Part shown: piece by piece, positions 8,837 through 17,556 of the stretch
How the letters are laid out: each line of letters starts with the position of its first letter
How positions within the stretch are numbered: the first letter of the stretch is position 1
Source of the DNA: Cyclobacteriaceae bacterium YHN15
Lineage (GTDB): Bacteria; Bacteroidota; Bacteroidia; Cytophagales; Cyclobacteriaceae
Length of the DNA stretch: 64,000 bases
Direction of reading: 5' to 3'
Assembly: GCA_003797895.1 (NCBI GenBank)
Contig: RKQB01000003.1
Coordinates: 372,001-436,000 of the forward strand
Made by a program: the position numbers and the translations under genes
Notes under the pieces: generated by a model
The model's input: the letters and a program-made list of their open reading frames with translations, nothing else
Told to the model about the DNA's origin: nothing
The model's database searches: none

Positions 8837-10233
8837 TTTTTTAGAAAGATTTTGCTGAATACCAAATACAAGACTCCACAGGTAATCCAGGCCGGAAGGG
8901 TAAAAAATGACAGGAATACCCCTTGGTAGACTGAAATACCATAAAATAAAACCATGCTGATCAACCATGCTGCCATGACAGTCCCATTAAAGCCAATTCT
9001 TTTTACAAAGGCATAATTTTTAACCATACCTATTCTTTCACCGAAATAGTGTTCAAAGAAAATCACCGCTCCAATCGGTGCCAATATAAAACCATACACC
9101 GCGACAAAATCCAGTAGTTTCATGGCAAAGGCGGGAAACAAGCCTGCAACAGTAGCAATGCCTCCGGTTATAAGGGTTACTTTGACTGTAGAGCTTTTGG
9201 GAAAAATCGCCTGAAAGGCCAAACCTGCCCGGTAAATGGTTGGATTGGCCGTAGTCCATCCGGCTACCAAAACGCAGATCAACCCTGTAATTCCTACCAC
9301 CTCATAGGCCAAAGGTCCAGGGGCTACGGGAGGCACTCCTCCTGAGGAGAAAATAGCGGCAGCTTCAGGACTTTTGAGGTACAGAGCGTACATTAGGCAA
9401 GCCGCTATCCAAGCCATGAAATGCCCTACATACATCCCGGCACCCGTAGTCCACCCAACTGAATTTTTATTGGCATAACGCAAAATGGACATATCTGACA
9501 TACCCAAGTGCATGGCGGCATTACAGAACCAGGCAAAAAACATGACATGCCAGAAAGTGAATTTGATCTGTCCGGGAAATGGTTCCGAACCTGTTCCCCA
9601 GACCGACCATAGATCAGAAAAACTACTTACTCCTAGCCTTTTGGCAGCTACTATTCCTGCAATCAGGAAAACCATTACCATCCACGGTGCTGCTATATTG
9701 GAAAACCTGGATACCGCATCATATCCCTTTGCCGCCACTATGGAAATCACTGCTCCTACCCCAAGTACTACCAAAACCCAGGAAATACTGTTCGGCATGG
9801 TATCAGAGAGTGCAGGCATGGGCATGTCAAACGGTATGCCTACCGCAGTAGCTGAGACGGTCACCATGGCACCGGCCAGAAAGCAAAAAAGCAAACCATT
9901 GGCCAGGTTATACAACGTTACTAATTTACGCCCCGAGATTTTCTCCAGTTTGTAGTATAAAGTCAAGCGCTCGGCGGTAGCAATAGGTGTGGTGATATAA
10001 CGCCAAGTCAACATGGCCAAAAAATTCCCAACAATTAAACCAATAATTAAATCAAAAGCCGATACACCTGCAGTTAAAAATAAAGGTCCGATAACAAATT
10101 CCGTTCCTGCGGCATGTTCTCCCGCATACATCCCCAGGAATTTTCTCCAGTCTTTGAAATGAGAAGAAGGGATGTACTCGCGTTCAAATTCTCCAACTTG
10201 GACAGCTTCCTGAATTGCATTGGTTTGTTCCAT
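8833..10233 (-). CDS. NCS1-like (purine-cytosine permease family) transporter
   Basis: A 466-residue polytopic membrane protein with about twelve hydrophobic helices. The N-terminal EHAAGTEFVIGPLFLTAG, the RYITTPIATAERLTLYY loop and the later GWTTANPTIYRAGL segment resemble purine-cytosine permease/NCS1 sodium- or proton-coupled symporters. These usually carry nucleobases or vitamins. Here the gene sits in a rhamnose locus, downstream of the GntR regulator on the same strand, and its upstream region shares a short motif with the rhaD promoter region, so a sugar or a rhamnose-derived substrate is possible. That is inference only. Its stop overlaps the start of a 54-residue membrane protein. 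Confidence 0.8.
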   Translation of the reverse strand: MEQTNAIQEAVQVGEFEREYIPSSHFKDWRKFLGMYAGEHAAGTEFVIGPLFLTAGVSAFDLIIGLIVGNFLAMLTWRYITTPIATAERLTLYYKLEKISGRKLVTLYNLANGLLFCFLAGAMVTVSATAVGIPFDMPMPALSDTMPNSISWVLVVLGVGAVISIVAAKGYDAVSRFSNIAAPWMVMVFLIAGIVAAKRLGVSSFSDLWSVWGTGSEPFPGQIKFTFWHVMFFAWFCNAAMHLGMSDMSILRYANKNSVGWTTGAGMYVGHFMAWIAACLMYALYLKSPEAAAIFSSGGVPPVAPGPLAYEVVGITGLICVLVAGWTTANPTIYRAGLAFQAIFPKSSTVKVTLITGGIATVAGLFPAFAMKLLDFVAVYGFILAPIGAVIFFEHYFGERIGMVKNYAFVKRIGFNGTVMAAWLISMVLFYGISVYQGVFLSFFTLPAWITCGVLYLVFSKIFLKK

Positions 10234-10295
10234 AGGTTGATTTTGGGCTTAATACCGAAAAGTACAAAATTCTCTTAAATTTTGCCGTCCTGCTT

Positions 10296-10312
10296 TGTCC
10301 TGCTTGGTATAG
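10296..10312 (-). promoter_or_regulatory. Candidate GntR operator upstream of transporter
   Basis: Read on the minus strand, CTATACCAAGCAGGACA lies 63 bases upstream of the transporter ATG and is followed by a second AGCAGGAC. The CAGGACA half matches a site in front of rhaD (11571-11588), also preceded by TATA. With the GntR gene between the two sites this suggests a shared operator. The match is short and unproven. Nothing else is recognised in the 10234-10456 gap. Confidence 0.35.
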
Positions 10313-10456
10313 ATTTCTTACTCTATTAAAAATTAAGCAAGACTTAAAACATTGAAATCTATATCCTGGGAAGTTAAAAATAATTTAGGATCAAAATCTA
10401 AAGCCTTTTCTTGATATTGGTCAATGTGAATGATTGGGGCCATTCGGCAAAGTGGT

Positions 10457-11488
10457 TTACAATGAATTCCTTACAATAACATTGAAACTATTCTTTACAT
10501 GGTTGCCTTCATTGGAAATAATCATATCAGCAGCCAATTCTCCCATTTTTGAAAAATCAGTTGAAATCACAGTGATTCCTTTTTGAAGAACTTCTTTAAG
10601 GGGTGTTTCATTATAAGATAAAATTCCAAAGTTTTTCCCGATCTCCAATTGATTATCTTCTCTGGCCATTTTGATCAATTGAACTAAATCACTTTCTTCA
10701 ATTACGATAAACACTTCCCCACTTGAAATTTTCAATTCGGAATGTATTTCATTTAAAATATCAAACTGAAAACCTTCTTCGCCTGCAAATTTTTTAAATC
10801 CTTCCAGGATTGTTTCTGGATAAGGATATAAAGAATTATGGGGAAAGACCATTCTGATTTTCAAGTACTTCGTTAGTTTTGGTTTTAAAAATTTAAGTGC
10901 CTCATAAATATCCTTCCTGAAATCCTGAAATACTGTTCCAAAAATATCATCCATCCCTTCAATAAAGGAGTCTAAAAGTATCAATTTATGCTGAGGCAAA
11001 GTAAGGATCAGATTTTTGCCTAATTTTTCACATTCTTTTTTAAAATGTGGCATAACTACATAATAGTCATACTCTTTCTTATTTTGCTCTAGTAATTTTT
11101 TAAATAATGAAAACTCACAATGGTAAACATGAAAACTTATTTCTGCCCTATCCTCCAACCTCAAAACAAAAGCATTATAAATTTCCTTCTTGTAGGAACT
11201 GAGTTTATTAAACAATAATAAAATCCTGTATTTTCTAAGTTCAGAATGATTACTTATATAATAACCTTTACCTCTTACAGATTCGATGATTCCTTGTTTC
11301 CTAAGGATATTATAGGCTTTTTCAACTGTATCCCTTGAAAGATAATATTCCTCACTTAAATTATTAATGGAGGGGATTTTTTCTCCATACTTTAATAAAC
11401 CCAAATTGATCAATCCTTTGATGGATTTCACAATTTGAATATATTTTGGTACACTTGAATTTTGGTCAATTTTTAATTCCAACTTCAT
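10457..11488 (-). CDS. GntR-family transcriptional regulator with sugar-sensing domain
   Basis: A 343-residue regulator. Residues 1-80 form a GntR winged helix-turn-helix (SSVPKYIQIVKSIKG, then LSEEYYLSRDTVEKAYNILRK and the wing GIIESVRGKGYYI). The C-terminal part from about residue 90 looks like a periplasmic-binding-protein/LacI-type effector domain, ending with VISTDFSKMGELAADMI, a pattern seen in LacI-type regulators. This architecture is common for sugar regulators in Bacteroidota. It is transcribed divergently from the rhamnose genes, so L-rhamnose, rhamnulose or a phosphate is the likely effector. Repressor or activator mode cannot be decided. Confidence 0.87.
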   Translation of the reverse strand: MKLELKIDQNSSVPKYIQIVKSIKGLINLGLLKYGEKIPSINNLSEEYYLSRDTVEKAYNILRKQGIIESVRGKGYYISNHSELRKYRILLLFNKLSSYKKEIYNAFVLRLEDRAEISFHVYHCEFSLFKKLLEQNKKEYDYYVVMPHFKKECEKLGKNLILTLPQHKLILLDSFIEGMDDIFGTVFQDFRKDIYEALKFLKPKLTKYLKIRMVFPHNSLYPYPETILEGFKKFAGEEGFQFDILNEIHSELKISSGEVFIVIEESDLVQLIKMAREDNQLEIGKNFGILSYNETPLKEVLQKGITVISTDFSKMGELAADMIISNEGNHVKNSFNVIVRNSL

Positions 11489-11570
11489 AGCACGGGGATT
11501 TATTGATGGTAAGATTAAATCAAAAAGGAATTAAAAACAAACCTTATTACATGCTTAGTTTTCCTCTCTC

Positions 11571-11588
11571 GGTATAGTACAGGACACT
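11571..11588 (+). promoter_or_regulatory. Candidate GntR operator in front of rhaD
   Basis: GGTATAGTACAGGACACT lies in the 160-base divergent region between the GntR gene and rhaD. TATA followed by CAGGACA is shared with the region upstream of the transporter at 10296-10312. The location 61 bases before the rhaD start fits a regulatory site. It is a visual match only. Confidence 0.4.
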
Positions 11589-11648
11589 TTCTATTCCTGA
11601 TTTTATTATCTTTATCATTAATTATATCTGAATAGAAAAATTAAAACA

Positions 11649-13748
11649 ATGACTCAAACCTTCAACCACGTATCCTATCTTTGGGATGAAAAAAAAGCGA
11701 CTGCACTGGGCACTGATGAAGTCGCCTTATTGATATACCGATCCAATATTTTGGGAGCAGATTTAAGAATCACCAATTATGGTGGTGGAAATACCTCATG
11801 CAAAACCATAGAAAAAGACCCACTGACCGGCAAGGATGTGGAAGTAATGTGGGTGAAAGGTTCCGGTGGGGATATCGGTACCCTTACCAAAGCAGGTCTG
11901 GCCGGGCTCTATGTGGACAAACTCCGTTCCTTGGAAGGTATCTACAAAGGCATAGAATACGAGGATGAAATGGTGGCATTATTCAACCACTGCATCTATG
12001 ATTTGGATTCCAAAGCTCCTTCCATCGATACCCCTTTACATGCCTTTTTACCTTTCAAGCATATTGACCACCTTCACCCTGATGCAGCCATAGCGATAGC
12101 GGCTTCTAAGGATGGGGAAAAAATCACCCAAGAACTCTTTGAAGGACAAATCGCCTGGATACCATGGCAAAGACCGGGTTTTGATCTTGGGCTGCAATTG
12201 CGGAATGCACTGGATGCAAATCCTGGCATACGTGGGATTATGTTGGGAGGCCATGGATTGTTCACTTGGGGAGATACCGCTTATGCGTGTTACATCAACA
12301 GCCTGGAGGTAATTGAAAAAGCCTCAGCTTACCTTGAAGCCAACTACGGCAAAAAAAGACCGGTTTTTGGAGGAGAAAAAATAAAAGCATTAGATCCTGC
12401 TCAGAGAAAAGATCAGGCAGCCAAGATTGCTCCCCTATTACGCGGATTGGCCTCCAGTTATAAGCGCATGGTAGGTACTTTCAGTGATTCGGATACGGTT
12501 TTGCAGTTTATCAATTCCCATGATTTGGACAAATTGGCACCTTTGGGAACTTCTTGCCCTGATCACTTCTTAAGGACAAAAATTGCCCCACTGGTATTGG
12601 ATATCCCGGCATATCAGGATTTGTCTGACCTTGCTGGTTTGAAAGGCCATATTGAGAAGCTATTTGCCCAATACAGAGAAGGCTACAAAAATTATTACGA
12701 AAAACATAAACGCCATAACAGCCCTGCCATGCGTGACCCAAATCCGGTCATAATTTTATGGCCTGGAGTTGGATTGTTTTCTTACGCCAAAGACAAACAG
12801 ACCTCACGCGTGGCCTCCGAATTCTACATCAACGCCATCAATGTGATGCGTGGAGCAGAGGCGGTTTCAGAATATGTTTCCTTACCTTTACAGGAAGCTT
12901 TTGATATTGAATACTGGCTGCTCGAAGAGGCCAAGCTACAAAGAATGCCCAAAGAAAAACCACTTTCCAGAAAAGTGGCTTTGATAACTGGTAGTGCCGG
13001 AGGCATAGGAAAGGCCATTGCAGATAAATTCGCAGCAGAAGGCGCCTGTGTAGTCCTTTCCGATATCGATGAGGACAGATTGACCGATGCAAGAAAGGAT
13101 TTCGGAAAAGATTCAGCTATCGCTGTCAAACTCGACGTGCTGGATAATCATACTATTGCTCAAGCCTTTGCAGCAGCATGTTTAGCATTTGGAGGGGTTG
13201 ACATCATCGTCAACTGCGCCGGATTGGCCATCAGCAAACCATTGGGCAACACTACCGAAGCCGATTGGGATTTACTGAATGATGTATTGGTCAAGGGACA
13301 GTTTAAGGTATCTCAAGCTGGTGTCTCGGTTTTGAGAGCCCAAGGATTAGGTGGGGATATAATCAATATTGTTTCCAAAAATGCTTTGGTTTCAGGACCA
13401 AATAATGTGGGCTATGGTACCGCTAAAGCAGCCCAGGCACACATGTCCAGGTTGTTGGCCGCAGAATTGGGTCCGGACAAAATCCGTGTCAATGTGGTAA
13501 ATCCTGATGCTGTCATCGAAGGCTCAAAAATCTGGGAAGGCAAATGGGCAGAAGGTAGAGCAAAGGCCTATGGGGTGACTGTAGAGGAATTACCTGCCTA
13601 TTACGCCAAGCGAACTTTAATGAATGAGATCATTTCCACTGAGGATATCGCTAATGGGGTTTTTGCTTTTGTGGGAGGATTACTTTCCAAATCCACAGGA
13701 AATATTCTGAATGTGGATGGAGGTGTGGCTGCGGCCTTTGTGAGGTAG
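11649..13748 (+). CDS. rhaD: Bifunctional rhamnulose-1-phosphate aldolase / lactaldehyde dehydrogenase
   Basis: A 699-residue fusion, also called RhaEW in comparative studies. Residues 1 to about 430 are a class II aldolase domain that cleaves L-rhamnulose 1-phosphate to dihydroxyacetone phosphate and L-lactaldehyde; FKHIDHLHPDAAIA near residue 140 and MLGGHGLFTWGD near residue 200 carry zinc-binding histidines. From about residue 440 a short-chain dehydrogenase follows: cofactor motif TGSAGGIG, NCAG, and the catalytic Y-x3-K in GYGTAKAA. This half would oxidise lactaldehyde to L-lactate, which lutABC in this window can then use. It heads the rhaD-rhaI-rhaB set, divergent from the GntR regulator. 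Confidence 0.93.
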   Translation: MTQTFNHVSYLWDEKKATALGTDEVALLIYRSNILGADLRITNYGGGNTSCKTIEKDPLTGKDVEVMWVKGSGGDIGTLTKAGLAGLYVDKLRSLEGIYKGIEYEDEMVALFNHCIYDLDSKAPSIDTPLHAFLPFKHIDHLHPDAAIAIAASKDGEKITQELFEGQIAWIPWQRPGFDLGLQLRNALDANPGIRGIMLGGHGLFTWGDTAYACYINSLEVIEKASAYLEANYGKKRPVFGGEKIKALDPAQRKDQAAKIAPLLRGLASSYKRMVGTFSDSDTVLQFINSHDLDKLAPLGTSCPDHFLRTKIAPLVLDIPAYQDLSDLAGLKGHIEKLFAQYREGYKNYYEKHKRHNSPAMRDPNPVIILWPGVGLFSYAKDKQTSRVASEFYINAINVMRGAEAVSEYVSLPLQEAFDIEYWLLEEAKLQRMPKEKPLSRKVALITGSAGGIGKAIADKFAAEGACVVLSDIDEDRLTDARKDFGKDSAIAVKLDVLDNHTIAQAFAAACLAFGGVDIIVNCAGLAISKPLGNTTEADWDLLNDVLVKGQFKVSQAGVSVLRAQGLGGDIINIVSKNALVSGPNNVGYGTAKAAQAHMSRLLAAELGPDKIRVNVVNPDAVIEGSKIWEGKWAEGRAKAYGVTVEELPAYYAKRTLMNEIISTEDIANGVFAFVGGLLSKSTGNILNVDGGVAAAFVR

Positions 13749-13753
13749 TTGCT

Positions 13754-13868
13754 GTTCGGGATTTGTAATGCCGAACCCAGATAATTAGGATTTGTAATCC
13801 TACTCGCCTTTTTGGAAACCGGAATTACAAATTCCTTTTATCTGTACTCGGAATTGCAAATTCCGAGT
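13754..13868. repeat. Cluster of four REP-like palindromes
   Basis: Four short palindromes share the centre ATTTGTAAT or its complement and lie in tandem between rhaD and rhaI: 13754-13776 with GTTCGG/CCGAAC arms, AGGATTTGTAATCCT at 13787-13801, GGAATTACAAATTCC at 13821-13835, and 13846-13868 with ACTCGGAATT/AATTCCGAGT arms. Each can form a hairpin. They resemble the REP-like elements often scattered in Bacteroidota intergenic DNA, which may be spread by REP-associated transposases; no such transposase is in the window. They may also protect or attenuate the rha transcript. Confidence 0.8.
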
Positions 13869-13883
13869 AGCTAACAAAAAACC

Positions 13884-15161
13884 ATGAAAATCACCACCGA
13901 CCATATCCAGACCTCCAATAAACCCAAGGAAATTGCACATGCCAGGGAATTCAATTTTTTGGCTGAAAACCTGGAAAAGAAGGGCCTTAATGTAGAGCAA
14001 CTCATCCAAAAACTGCAAGCACTTCAAATCGCCATCCCTTCCTGGGCTTTGGGAACGGGAGGCACCCGCTTTGGACGTTTCTCCGGAGGAGGGGAACCCG
14101 CCACCCTGATCCAAAAAATCCAGGATATCGGCATCCTTCATGCCCTCAACAGGTCCAGTGGTTCGGTTTCCCTGCATATCCCCTGGGATATTCCACAGGA
14201 TTACGATGCCGTTCAGCAAACAGCCGCAGAAGTGGAAATCGGTTTTGATGCGGTCAATTCCAATACTTTTCAAGATCAAACAGACCAATCCCTTTCCTAC
14301 AAATTCGGTTCATTGGCCAACAGTGACAAAGCCATCAGGGAATTGGCGATTTCCCACAACAAAGAAGTAATACGGATTGGGGAAAAACTGGGTTCCAAAG
14401 CCCTTACGGTTTGGTTGGCGGATGGGTCATCCTTCCCCGGCCAAAACAGTTTCCGAAAAACTCTTCAAAACACCTACGAGTCCCTTCAGGAAATCTACCA
14501 GGAACTCCCTTCAGACTGGAAAATGCTGATAGAATACAAACCTTACGAGCCTTACTTCTATAGTACCGTGATACCCGATTGGGGAACATCCTTTTTGTTG
14601 GCCAATAAACTCGGGAAAAAGGCATTTACCTTAGTGGATCTGGGCCATCACCTGCCCAATACCAATATCGAGCAGATTGTAGCCACCCTGATGACCGAAG
14701 GCAAATTGGGAGGCTTTCACTTCAATGACTCCAAATACGGAGATGATGACTTGACCGTGGGCAGCATCAAGCCTTACCAGCTCTTTCTGATTTTTAATGA
14801 ACTGGTAGCAGGTTTTGATGAAACAGCCAATCCCGCCCCAGCATGGATGATAGATGCCAGCCATAATTTAAAGGATCCGATGGAGGATCTTTTGCAGTCA
14901 GTTGAAGCCATTAAACTGGCATATGCCCAGGCTTTGATTGTGGATCAAAAAGCCCTACTTAAAGCGCAAGCTTCGGATGATGTGGCCTTCGCTCAGGAAA
15001 TCCTTCAGGATGCTTTCAGAACTGACCTGAGACCTTTGGTACGTGAATCTATCCGCCAAAGCGGTGGGGCCATATCCCCTATCCATAGCTATAGGAAACT
15101 GAAAGTCAGGGAAAACCTGATCCACGAAAGAGGTACAAAAAGTAAAGCTAGTGGATTGTAA
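13884..15161 (+). CDS. rhaI: L-rhamnose isomerase, RhaI type
   Basis: A 425-residue TIM-barrel sugar isomerase of the Pseudomonas stutzeri L-rhamnose isomerase type rather than the E. coli RhaA type. GTGGTRFGRFSGGGEP near residue 55 is characteristic, and metal-ligand segments are MLIEYKPYEPYFY near residue 215, TLVDLGHHLPNTNIE near residue 250 and GGFHFNDSKYGDDDL near residue 280. It converts L-rhamnose to L-rhamnulose in the cytoplasm. It follows rhaD after the palindrome cluster, and the kinase gene begins two bases after its stop, indicating one transcription unit. Confidence 0.93.
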   Translation: MKITTDHIQTSNKPKEIAHAREFNFLAENLEKKGLNVEQLIQKLQALQIAIPSWALGTGGTRFGRFSGGGEPATLIQKIQDIGILHALNRSSGSVSLHIPWDIPQDYDAVQQTAAEVEIGFDAVNSNTFQDQTDQSLSYKFGSLANSDKAIRELAISHNKEVIRIGEKLGSKALTVWLADGSSFPGQNSFRKTLQNTYESLQEIYQELPSDWKMLIEYKPYEPYFYSTVIPDWGTSFLLANKLGKKAFTLVDLGHHLPNTNIEQIVATLMTEGKLGGFHFNDSKYGDDDLTVGSIKPYQLFLIFNELVAGFDETANPAPAWMIDASHNLKDPMEDLLQSVEAIKLAYAQALIVDQKALLKAQASDDVAFAQEILQDAFRTDLRPLVRESIRQSGGAISPIHSYRKLKVRENLIHERGTKSKASGL

Positions 15162-15162
15162 G

Positions 15163-16485
15163 ATGGAGCCGAAAAAAGTCACAGCCATATTTGATATCGG
15201 AAAGACCAATAAAAAGTTCTTTCTTTTCGATCAGGACATGAAGGAAGTGTACAGGGTCTATCATCGACTGGATTATATCCAAGATGAAGACGGCGAAGCA
15301 TGTGAATCCATAAAAACGCTTACCCAATGGGTCAAGCATACGCTAATAGAAGCTTTGAGCTTACCACAATTTCTGATTGTTAAACTCAATTTCACCACTT
15401 ATGGTGCATCCTTTGTGCATATTGACCACTTGGGAAATCCGGTAACTCCTTTGTACAACTACCTAAAAAAATATCCAGAGGATATCTTAGACCAGTTTTA
15501 TTCCAACTATGGTCCTGTTGAAAAATTCAGTAGGGAAACCTCCTCCCCTGCTTTGGGCATGTTGAATTCCGGCCTACAGCTTTATTGGTTGAAGTACTCA
15601 AAACCGGAAACATTCAAGAAAATACACCGAAGCCTCCACCTTCCCCAATACATTTCTTACCTATTTACTGGAAAGACAGTTTCTGAATATACAAGTATAG
15701 GTTGTCATACAGGTTTATGGGATTTTTCCAAAGGAGAGTATCACCACTGGGTCAAAGCAGAAGGGATCGACAAAATATTACCAGAGGTGGTGGATACTAC
15801 AACCAGTTTTGCGAAAACCTTTGATCGGCACAGCATGAGTGTGGGCGTGGGCGTTCATGATTCCTCAGCCGCCCTTTTGCCGTATCTTGAAAGCAATAAT
15901 GAACCTTTTGCCCTGCTCTCCACAGGCACTTGGGCGATCAGCATTAATCCCTTTAACATCTCAAAATTGTCAATTGAGGAACTCCGACAGGACTGCCTGC
16001 ATTTTCTCAGCAAAGAAGGCCGGCCCATTAAAATCAGCCGCTTGTTTATAGGGGAAGAGCACAAAGTCCAGATAGAAAAACTCTATGCCCATTTTCATCT
16101 TGAAAAAGGACATTACAAACAATTGGCCTTCGGTAAAGAAGGTTACGAAAAAGCCAAGTCATTTACTAAAAAGAGGTTCAGGTTTGAATACCTGAAGCCA
16201 GAGGCTTTTAAAATATCCCAAGCCAAAAAAACCGACTGGAATAGTTTTACAGACTTCGAAGAGGCCTATTACAGCTTAATCCATGAACTCACGGAATTGC
16301 AGGTCGCTTCTCTATCCTTGGTCCTGAATGGAAGCACCCAGGTCAACAAACTCTATATCGACGGAGGCTTCAATGCCAATCCCATATTTGTAGAAATGCT
16401 TCGGGACAAACTACCCGGAATAGTAATTGAAACAACGGAATTTGCTTTGGGGACGGCTTTGGGGGCGGGGATGTTGGTGAATTAA
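15163..16485 (+). CDS. rhaB: Rhamnulokinase (FGGY carbohydrate kinase)
   Basis: A 440-residue FGGY-family sugar kinase. The N-terminal FDIGKTNKKFFLFD is the ATP phosphate-binding loop; GVGVHDSSAALLPYL near residue 230 carries the catalytic aspartate and LLSTGTWAI near residue 250 the second nucleotide motif; LYIDGGFNANP near residue 402 is the adenosine-binding loop. It phosphorylates L-rhamnulose to the 1-phosphate. I prefer ATG 15163, two bases after the rhaI stop; an upstream GTG at 15151 would overlap rhaI. It ends the rha operon. Other FGGY kinases have the same fold, but context makes rhamnulose by far the likeliest substrate. Confidence 0.9.
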   Translation: MEPKKVTAIFDIGKTNKKFFLFDQDMKEVYRVYHRLDYIQDEDGEACESIKTLTQWVKHTLIEALSLPQFLIVKLNFTTYGASFVHIDHLGNPVTPLYNYLKKYPEDILDQFYSNYGPVEKFSRETSSPALGMLNSGLQLYWLKYSKPETFKKIHRSLHLPQYISYLFTGKTVSEYTSIGCHTGLWDFSKGEYHHWVKAEGIDKILPEVVDTTTSFAKTFDRHSMSVGVGVHDSSAALLPYLESNNEPFALLSTGTWAISINPFNISKLSIEELRQDCLHFLSKEGRPIKISRLFIGEEHKVQIEKLYAHFHLEKGHYKQLAFGKEGYEKAKSFTKKRFRFEYLKPEAFKISQAKKTDWNSFTDFEEAYYSLIHELTELQVASLSLVLNGSTQVNKLYIDGGFNANPIFVEMLRDKLPGIVIETTEFALGTALGAGMLVN

Positions 16486-16537
16486 TCTTTAAAAATATAG
16501 AGTAAAGGCACATAGTCACTGAATTCATATTAATTCT

Positions 16538-16585
16538 GCGATTGTAATCGCTGATTTTATATAAAATTTGCGATTAGCAATTCTT
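16538..16585. repeat. REP-like palindrome pair
   Basis: GCGATTGTAATCGC at 16538-16551 is a perfect-armed palindrome with the same ATTGTAAT centre as the cluster at 13754-13868. A related degenerate word TTGCGATTAGCAATTC follows at about 16568-16583. It lies downstream of rhaB, between convergent genes. Confidence 0.65.
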
Positions 16586-16636
16586 ACCCTTCAAAAGAAA
16601 TGCATCCCAATTAAGCTAAATTTTTATCCTTCAGGC

Positions 16637-17017
16637 CTATTTCCCCAAAAAATTGACGCCATAGAGAATTTTTACCTCAACCCGGTTCGCCAAAAAATCC
16701 TGATAGACGGAAGGGTCATCGAAATCCAGCTTGGTGCCATCACAGAAATACTGGGATTGATTAGTTGAGCTCATCAATGAATTTTGAACTTCGATTACCT
16801 CTCTGGAATTGTATTGGTACAAAATGATTCCGCTAAACGGGGTGTTTTTGATCAGTTCAAATTGTTCCTTTAGCCAGGGAAGCTCGCTCAATGCATTGGA
16901 TGTTCCACAAGCAAAAAGTTGTTCATCAACAGGCTCCTCTGTCCCGCAACTCCCTAAACAAAAACATGCTATCAGCATGAAAATCAAGATTTTTGCGCTT
17001 CCATTTAATTTTTTCAT
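16637..17017 (-). CDS. Hypothetical lipoprotein
   Basis: A 126-residue protein starting MKKLNGSAKILIFML with a lipoprotein signal peptide; the lipobox is LGSC with the acylated cysteine at residue 24. The mature part has three further cysteine or aromatic patches (LFACGTSNALSELPWL, QSQYFCDGTKLDF) and no family I recognise. The two cysteines may form a disulfide. It is probably anchored in the periplasm or outer membrane. An ATG six bases upstream (17023) is an alternative start. It converges with rhaB and lies 39 bases downstream of the DUF3784-like gene on the same strand. Confidence 0.7.
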   Translation of the reverse strand: MKKLNGSAKILIFMLIACFCLGSCGTEEPVDEQLFACGTSNALSELPWLKEQFELIKNTPFSGIILYQYNSREVIEVQNSLMSSTNQSQYFCDGTKLDFDDPSVYQDFLANRVEVKILYGVNFLGK

Positions 17018-17055
17018 AGGCATTGAATAAATGTGAATTAATAGACAATATAGTC

Positions 17056-17394
17056 TTAACTGACCCGCTCTCTGGTAAACCTATTACCAAAAACAATCAA
17101 AACTACCACCCCTAACAAGGTTACCAATAAGCCTAGGCCGTCGCCTATTCCAGGTTGATCCAACCATATCCCCAGAAAATACCCTGATATAGAGAGCAAT
17201 CCCATCACTACAAAAACTGCACATCCGAAAGTGGGCAAACCATTTGCGATGGCGTTTTCCTTTTCTTTTTGGGACAGTTGATTGTATCCGGCCATTAGAT
17301 TGGGGAATTTCTTCACCAAAATACCTATCGCAATAAAAAATACCCCTATATAGATGCTAACCATAAATAGTTTTTTAAATCTAAAATCGGACAT
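17056..17394 (-). CDS. DUF3784-like small membrane protein
   Basis: A 112-residue protein with three predicted membrane helices (about residues 10-28, 56-73 and 83-103). The segment NLMAGYNQLSQKEKEN between the first two helices matches the AGYN-x-L-x-x-x-E-K pattern of DUF3784 family membrane proteins. The function is unknown. It is followed by a small lipoprotein gene, with which it may be cotranscribed. Confidence 0.7.
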   Translation of the reverse strand: MSDFRFKKLFMVSIYIGVFFIAIGILVKKFPNLMAGYNQLSQKEKENAIANGLPTFGCAVFVVMGLLSISGYFLGIWLDQPGIGDGLGLLVTLLGVVVLIVFGNRFTRERVS

Positions 17395-17556
17395 TTAAAA
17401 TAATCACAAAAAACGAAATACAGAAATATTAGTTTGAAACATAGGCATTAAATTCAACCTTCTTAAAAAATAAAACACAGAAATTAAAAAGTATTGATTC
17501 GGGTATGGATCAAAAACCCGACTAATTGATTTGTGTCCAAATCAATATTTCAGTTC

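Noticed and set aside
8837..8968. Longer N-terminal extension of the 54-residue membrane protein.
   Set aside because: It overlaps the transporter coding region in another frame and lacks a membrane-protein pattern; the ATGA overlap start is better.
16568..16768. A 66-codon plus-strand frame opposite the lipoprotein gene.
   Set aside because: It begins within repeat DNA and is antisense to a protein with a clear lipobox.
17485..17525. CGGGT and ACCCG hairpin as a terminator.
   Set aside because: No T-tract follows on either strand and no gene ends nearby in the right direction.
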